Part shown: positions 59,966 to 64,000 of the stretch, piece by piece
Position numbering within the stretch: the first letter of the stretch is position 1
Layout of the letters: the number at the start of each line of letters is the position of its first letter
From: UBA4285 sp050944355
GTDB lineage: Bacteria > Bacillota > Clostridia > Lachnospirales > Lachnospiraceae
Direction of reading: 5' to 3'
Length of the DNA: 64,000 bases
Assembly: GCA_050944355.1 (NCBI GenBank)
Contig: JBMNQX010000004.1
Span: 124,001-188,000 of the forward strand
Notes under the pieces: model-generated
What the model saw: only the letters and a program-made list of their open reading frames with translations
The model's database searches: none
What the model was told of the DNA's origin: nothing
Made by a program: the position numbers and the translations under genes

Positions 59966-60311
59966 AGTGGCAGTCATGGGAGACTGGGACAGTATTTACG
60001 GATTCGGCGCGCTGGGAATGGATACATTCCGCTTTGATGAGATGAACGCACAGACGGCAGGCAAGCAGCTTGAACAGCTGTTTCAAAGCGGTTATGGAGT
60101 CGTTTACATCACGGAATGGCTCGCCGCCAGAATCCCGCAGGAAATCGAGGACTGCCGGACAGTTCCCGGCAAGACAGTGATCCTGATTCCGGGCATTTCC
60201 GGCAATACAGGAGAAGGAATCCGCAGCGTGAAGAAATCTGTCGAGCAGGCGGTCGGTTCCGACATCCTGTTCGGCGGAAGCGGCAGTAAAAACAGTACAG
60301 ATAACGAATAA
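59958..60311 (+). CDS. ntpG: V-type ATPase subunit F
   Basis: A 117-residue Rossmann-like protein with 'VAVMGDWDSIYGFGALG' near the N-terminus and 'VIPGISGNTG'-like 'LIPGISGNTG', the typical subunit F (NtpG) motifs. It binds the shaft and affects coupling. Ribosome site inside ntpC. Confidence 0.9.
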   Translation: MLKVAVMGDWDSIYGFGALGMDTFRFDEMNAQTAGKQLEQLFQSGYGVVYITEWLAARIPQEIEDCRTVPGKTVILIPGISGNTGEGIRSVKKSVEQAVGSDILFGGSGSKNSTDNE

Positions 60312-60326
60312 CGAGAGAGGATAGGC

Positions 60327-62105
60327 ATGGGAGTAACCGGAAAAATTAAGAAAGTTGCCGGACCGCTTGTCGTCGCGACAGACATGGGCGGTGCGAACAT
60401 GTACGATGTTGTCCGGGTCAGCAGACAGCACCTTATCGGCGAAATAATCGAAATGCACGGAGATGAGGCGTCGATTCAGGTTTATGAAGAGACAGCCGGA
60501 CTGGCACCGGGTGAGCCGGTTGAGTCCACCGGAGAGCCGATGAGTGTTGAGCTGGGACCTGGCCTGATCGGAAGTATATACGATGGCATTCAGAGACCTC
60601 TGGATGACATTATGAAGGTGACGGGAAACAACCGGCTGGAGAGAGGCGTATCGGTTCCGTCGCTCAAGCGCGACCCTTTGTGGCATTTTGTTCCAACGGT
60701 CAAAGCGGGCGACGCGGTGACAGGCGGCGACTGCCTGGGCACCGTGCAGGAAACGGCCGTAGTCGTTCAGAAAATCATGGTTCCGCCGCTTCTCAAAGGA
60801 ACCGTGACAGAGATCGCAGAAGGCGATTTTCATGTGACGGATGTCGTCGCAAAACTCAGGGATGACAAAGGTGAGATTCATGAGCTTACAATGATGCAGC
60901 GCTGGCCTGTCCGCAGAGAGCGCCCGTATCAGACAAAGCTGAGCCCGGACCAGCCGCTGATCACCGGACAGCGTGTCATCGACACACTGTTTCCGATCGC
61001 AAAGGGCGGCGTCGCGGCAGTCCCGGGTCCGTTCGGATCCGGCAAGACGGTCGTACAGCACCAGCTGGCCAAGTGGGCCGACGCGGATATCGTCGTATAT
61101 ATCGGCTGCGGTGAGCGCGGAAACGAAATGACCGACGTTCTGAACGAATTCCCGGCTCTGAAAGACCCGAAGACCGGTCATTCTCTGATGGAAAGAACGG
61201 TTTTGATCGCCAATACATCTGATATGCCTGTTGCTGCCCGTGAGGCATCCATTTACACAGGCATCACCATTGCTGAGTATTTCCGCGATATGGGCTACTC
61301 GGTCGCTCTGATGGCCGACTCCACATCCCGCTGGGCTGAGGCTCTTCGAGAGATGTCAGGACGTCTGGAAGAGATGCCGGGCGAGGAAGGATATCCGGCA
61401 TATCTGTCATCGCGTCTGGCGCAGTTCTACGAGCGCGCCGGCCGTGTGAAGACACTCGGAAGCCATCCGCAGGAGGGCGCTCTTTCTGTTATCGGAGCTG
61501 TATCCCCGGCCGGCGGTGATATTTCTGAGCCGGTAACGCAGGCGACCCTGCGCATCGTCAAAGTATTCTGGAGCCTGGACGCTCAGCTGGCATACAAACG
61601 CCATTTCCCGGCAATCAACTGGCTGACATCGTATTCACTCTATCTCGAATCTCTTGGCAAATGGTTCGATGAGAGAACAGACGGTGAGTGGATGAAACTG
61701 CGCGGACGTCTGATGCTGATTCTGCACGAGGAGTCCCGGCTCAACGAAATGGTACAGATGGTCGGCATGGATGCCCTGTCCGCACCGGACCGCGTGACCA
61801 TGGAAGCAGCGAGATCTATTCGTGAAGATTATCTGCATCAGAATGCGTTCCACGAAATCGATACCTATACTTCGCTTCACAAACAGCACAAACTGATGCT
61901 GCTGATTCTGAAGTGGTATGACGAGGCTGAAGAAGCCCTTAAGCACGGGGCGTCCGTGGACAGACTCGTATCAATGCCTGTCCGTGAAGAAATCGGTCGT
62001 TTTAAATATACGGAAGAGAATAAGGTGGACGAGACATATAAGTCCGTCTGCCGTGAACTGGACAAAGAAATGGCCGATACGGAAAGTGAGAAGGAGGCGC
62101 TCTGA
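60327..62105 (+). CDS. ntpA: V-type ATPase catalytic subunit A
   Basis: A 592-residue catalytic subunit. Walker A 'GPFGSGKTV' starts near residue 234, the Glu of 'GERGNEM' is the catalytic base, and 'SRWAEALREMSGRLEEMPGEEGYP' (split over about 335-358) is the family signature. The A-specific insert (about 115-185) is present. It hydrolyses or makes ATP. Stop overlaps ntpB (TGATG). Confidence 0.97.
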   Translation: MGVTGKIKKVAGPLVVATDMGGANMYDVVRVSRQHLIGEIIEMHGDEASIQVYEETAGLAPGEPVESTGEPMSVELGPGLIGSIYDGIQRPLDDIMKVTGNNRLERGVSVPSLKRDPLWHFVPTVKAGDAVTGGDCLGTVQETAVVVQKIMVPPLLKGTVTEIAEGDFHVTDVVAKLRDDKGEIHELTMMQRWPVRRERPYQTKLSPDQPLITGQRVIDTLFPIAKGGVAAVPGPFGSGKTVVQHQLAKWADADIVVYIGCGERGNEMTDVLNEFPALKDPKTGHSLMERTVLIANTSDMPVAAREASIYTGITIAEYFRDMGYSVALMADSTSRWAEALREMSGRLEEMPGEEGYPAYLSSRLAQFYERAGRVKTLGSHPQEGALSVIGAVSPAGGDISEPVTQATLRIVKVFWSLDAQLAYKRHFPAINWLTSYSLYLESLGKWFDERTDGEWMKLRGRLMLILHEESRLNEMVQMVGMDALSAPDRVTMEAARSIREDYLHQNAFHEIDTYTSLHKQHKLMLLILKWYDEAEEALKHGASVDRLVSMPVREEIGRFKYTEENKVDETYKSVCRELDKEMADTESEKEAL

Positions 62106-63478
62106 TGGCAAAGGAATACAGAACCATTCAGGAAATCGCAGGGCCGCTGATGCTTGTCCGGGGCGTTGAAGGCGTTGCGTATGATGAACTTGGTGAAATT
62201 GAGCTGGCCGACGGCGAGCGCCGCAGATGCAGAGTTCTTGAAATTGATGGCGGCAATGCGCTGGTTCAGCTGTTTGAGAACTCAGCCGGCATTAACCTGA
62301 AGACATCCAAGGTCCGTTTCCTCGGCAGAGGAATGGAGCTCGGCGTTTCCGAGGACATGCTCTCGAGAGTATTTGACGGCCTGGGCAATCCGATCGACGG
62401 CGGTCCCGAAATTCTTCCGGATGAAAGAAGAGATATCAACGGACTTCCGATGAACCCGGCCGCCCGCGCATACCCCGAGGAGTTCATTCAGACCGGTATT
62501 TCCGCGATTGACGGACTGAACACGCTGGTGCGCGGCCAGAAGCTCCCGATTTTCTCGGCATCCGGCCTTCCGCATGCGCAGCTGGCGGCGCAGATTGCCA
62601 GACAGGCGAAAGTAGTCGGAACCGACGAGCCGTTTGCCGTTGTATTTGCGGCGATGGGCATTACATTCGAGGAGGCCGAGTATTTCAAGAATTCATTCCG
62701 TGAGACCGGGGCCATTGACAGAGCGGTACTTTTCATGAATCTGGCCAACGATCCGGCCGTAGAGCGTATCGCAACACCGCGTATGGCCCTGACAGCCGCT
62801 GAATATCTGGCCTTCGAGAAGGATATGCACGTTCTGGTCATTATGACCGATATCACGAACTATGCCGACGCACTGCGTGAGATTTCCGCGGCCCGCAAGG
62901 AAGTTCCGGGACGCCGCGGATATCCGGGCTACATGTACACCGATCTCGCGCAGCTGTATGAAAGAGCCGGGCGTCAGAAGGGCAAGAAGGGATCGATCAC
63001 GCTGATTCCGATCCTGACTATGCCGGAAGACGACAAGACGCACCCGATCCCCGACCTGACAGGCTACATCACAGAGGGACAGATCATTCTCTCAAGAGAC
63101 CTGTACCGCAAGGGAATCGAGCCGCCGATCGATGTGCTTCCGTCCCTTTCCCGTCTGAAGGATAAGGGCATCGGCAAGGGCAAGACCCGTGAGGATCACG
63201 CTGACACGATGAACCAGCTGTTTGCAGCGTATGCCCGCGGCAAGGACGCCAAGGAACTTATGACGATCCTCGGTGAAGCGGCTCTGACCGATGTTGACAA
63301 GCTGTACGCGAAGTTCGCGGATGAATTCGAACAGGAATACGTGTCGCAGGGCTACCGCACGGACCGCAGCATTGAAGAGACGCTGGATATCGGCTGGAAA
63401 CTGCTCCGGATTCTTCCGAGAACGGAGCTGAAACGAATCAAGGAAGAGTATCTTGACAAGTATTACGACAGAAAGTAA
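62105..63478 (+). CDS. ntpB: V-type ATPase non-catalytic subunit B
   Basis: A 457-residue subunit B: 'ETGAIDRAVLFMNLANDP' and 'GYPGYMYTDLAQLYERAGR' are typical, and the P-loop is replaced by 'FSASGLPHAQLAAQIARQ', as expected for the non-catalytic subunit. It alternates with A in the head. ATG 62105 overlaps the ntpA stop. Confidence 0.97.
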   Translation: MAKEYRTIQEIAGPLMLVRGVEGVAYDELGEIELADGERRRCRVLEIDGGNALVQLFENSAGINLKTSKVRFLGRGMELGVSEDMLSRVFDGLGNPIDGGPEILPDERRDINGLPMNPAARAYPEEFIQTGISAIDGLNTLVRGQKLPIFSASGLPHAQLAAQIARQAKVVGTDEPFAVVFAAMGITFEEAEYFKNSFRETGAIDRAVLFMNLANDPAVERIATPRMALTAAEYLAFEKDMHVLVIMTDITNYADALREISAARKEVPGRRGYPGYMYTDLAQLYERAGRQKGKKGSITLIPILTMPEDDKTHPIPDLTGYITEGQIILSRDLYRKGIEPPIDVLPSLSRLKDKGIGKGKTREDHADTMNQLFAAYARGKDAKELMTILGEAALTDVDKLYAKFADEFEQEYVSQGYRTDRSIEETLDIGWKLLRILPRTELKRIKEEYLDKYYDRK

Positions 63479-63483
63479 GGTGA

Positions 63484-64000
63484 ATGGCGGTGGCAGGAAC
63501 AACGGTCAATCCGACCCGGATGGAGCTGACAAGGCTCAAGAACAAACTGAATACCGCCAGACGTGGGCATAAGCTCCTGAAGGACAAGCGCGACGAGCTG
63601 ATGCGCCAGTTTCTTATCATGGTCAGAGAGAACATGGAGCTGCGCAAGAAGGTAGAGGCTGGAATTTCGGCCGCAAACCGGCAGTTTGCCATGAGCAAAT
63701 CGGCCATGTCAGAGGAAGCTGTGCGCGTGGCGTTTATGGCGCCCAAGCAGGAGATTCAGCTGGCGGAAGGGGACAGGAACATCATGAGTGTTGAGATCCC
63801 CACCTATACACTGAAAACACGGACACCTGACAAGAATGACATCTATTCGTACGGCTTCGCGTTCACGAGCGGAGACCTGGACGATGCTGTCAGACAGCTG
63901 GCCGATGTGCAGGAGGACATGATAAAACTGGCAGAGATTGAGAAATCCTGTCAGCTTATGGCGGCCGAAATCGAAAAGACAAGGCGCCGCGTAAACGCTC
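63484..64000 (+). CDS. ntpD: V-type ATPase subunit D, 3' end outside window
   Basis: The first 172 residues of the central shaft subunit D. 'NPTRMELTRLKNKLNTARRGHKLLKDKRDEL' (split motif, residues 9-39) is the family start, followed by long coiled coil and a short central beta segment (about 95-130). The gene is cut at the window end. ATG 63484 is used; GTG 63490 in the same frame has a better spaced AAGGTG and is the alternative. Confidence 0.95.
   Translation, partial: MAVAGTTVNPTRMELTRLKNKLNTARRGHKLLKDKRDELMRQFLIMVRENMELRKKVEAGISAANRQFAMSKSAMSEEAVRVAFMAPKQEIQLAEGDRNIMSVEIPTYTLKTRTPDKNDIYSYGFAFTSGDLDDAVRQLADVQEDMIKLAEIEKSCQLMAAEIEKTRRRVNA

Noticed and set aside
1..64000. CRISPR arrays, insertion sequences, prophage or integrase genes
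   Set aside because: No regularly spaced repeats, transposase, integrase or phage structural genes were seen on either strand.

Overview
This 64 kb window looks like chromosomal DNA from a high-GC member of the Clostridia, most likely Lachnospiraceae or a close relative. The evidence is a mixture of typical gene sets: type III glutamine synthetase, a GatB/YqeY-domain protein, a CvfB-like protein, DUF4317, DUF6472, DUF624, an ftsE-ftsX-ctp cluster, sortase-type pili and a V-type ATPase in the enterococcal gene order. Shine-Dalgarno sequences are strong, and ATGA/TAATG start-stop overlaps are common. I cannot name a species from sequence alone. I see no phage, insertion sequence or CRISPR array.

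Layout. 1-9.2 kb: Ppx/GppA-like protein (minus), GPH sugar symporter, ECF transporter S component, a rhodanese-TtcA fusion coupled to a LysR regulator, a 37-codon ORF, an SLC13/ArsB-type transporter, a NYN protein with two LOTUS-like domains coupled to a four-cysteine protein, and luxS. 9.2-12.6 kb (minus): type III glutamine synthetase with a leader terminator, and class II aldolase. 12.7-17.3 kb: a zinc-ribbon/TPM membrane pair, cyclophilin (minus), a GNAT protein and a DUF624 protein with an acidic repeat tail. 17.4-17.7 kb: tRNA-Gln(CUG) and tRNA-Ser(CGA), each with its own terminator. 17.8-32.8 kb: acyl-ACP thioesterase, CvfB-like protein, an MsmK-type ATPase, a CdaR-like regulator, ftsE-ftsX-ctp, DUF308, a LarB-LarC2 fusion, a small overlapping gene, a glycosyltransferase, a DUF853 ATPase, a TetM-like GTPase fused to a Rae1-like NYN nuclease domain, and a YqeY-domain protein. 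32.8-40.6 kb: six-subunit Ech-type [NiFe] hydrogenase followed by hypC, hypD and hypE. 40.7-53.1 kb: GH3 glycosidase, thioester-domain adhesin (minus), ThrH-like phosphatase, NCS2 purine permease, AT-richer lipoprotein, LicD protein, class C sortase and pilin. 53.2-64 kb: DegV, DUF4317 and the V-ATPase operon (G/H-I-K-E-C-F-A-B-D, the last gene cut by the window end).

How the parts fit together (inference). Ech would oxidise reduced ferredoxin, make H2 and export ions. HypC, HypD and HypE build and deliver the Fe(CN)2CO part of its active site. The V-ATPase keeps residues used for Na+ binding in the Enterococcus K ring, so it may handle Na+. Sortase, pilin and thioester adhesin suggest host or particle attachment, while the GPH symporter, MsmK ATPase and intracellular GH3 enzyme point to saccharolytic growth on oligosaccharides.

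The most unusual items are the ribosome-protection-like GTPase joined to a Rae1-like ribonuclease domain, the LarB-LarC2 fusion that skips LarC1, the NYN-double-LOTUS protein, non-canonical sorting motifs on both surface proteins, and an attenuator-like leader in front of glutamine synthetase.
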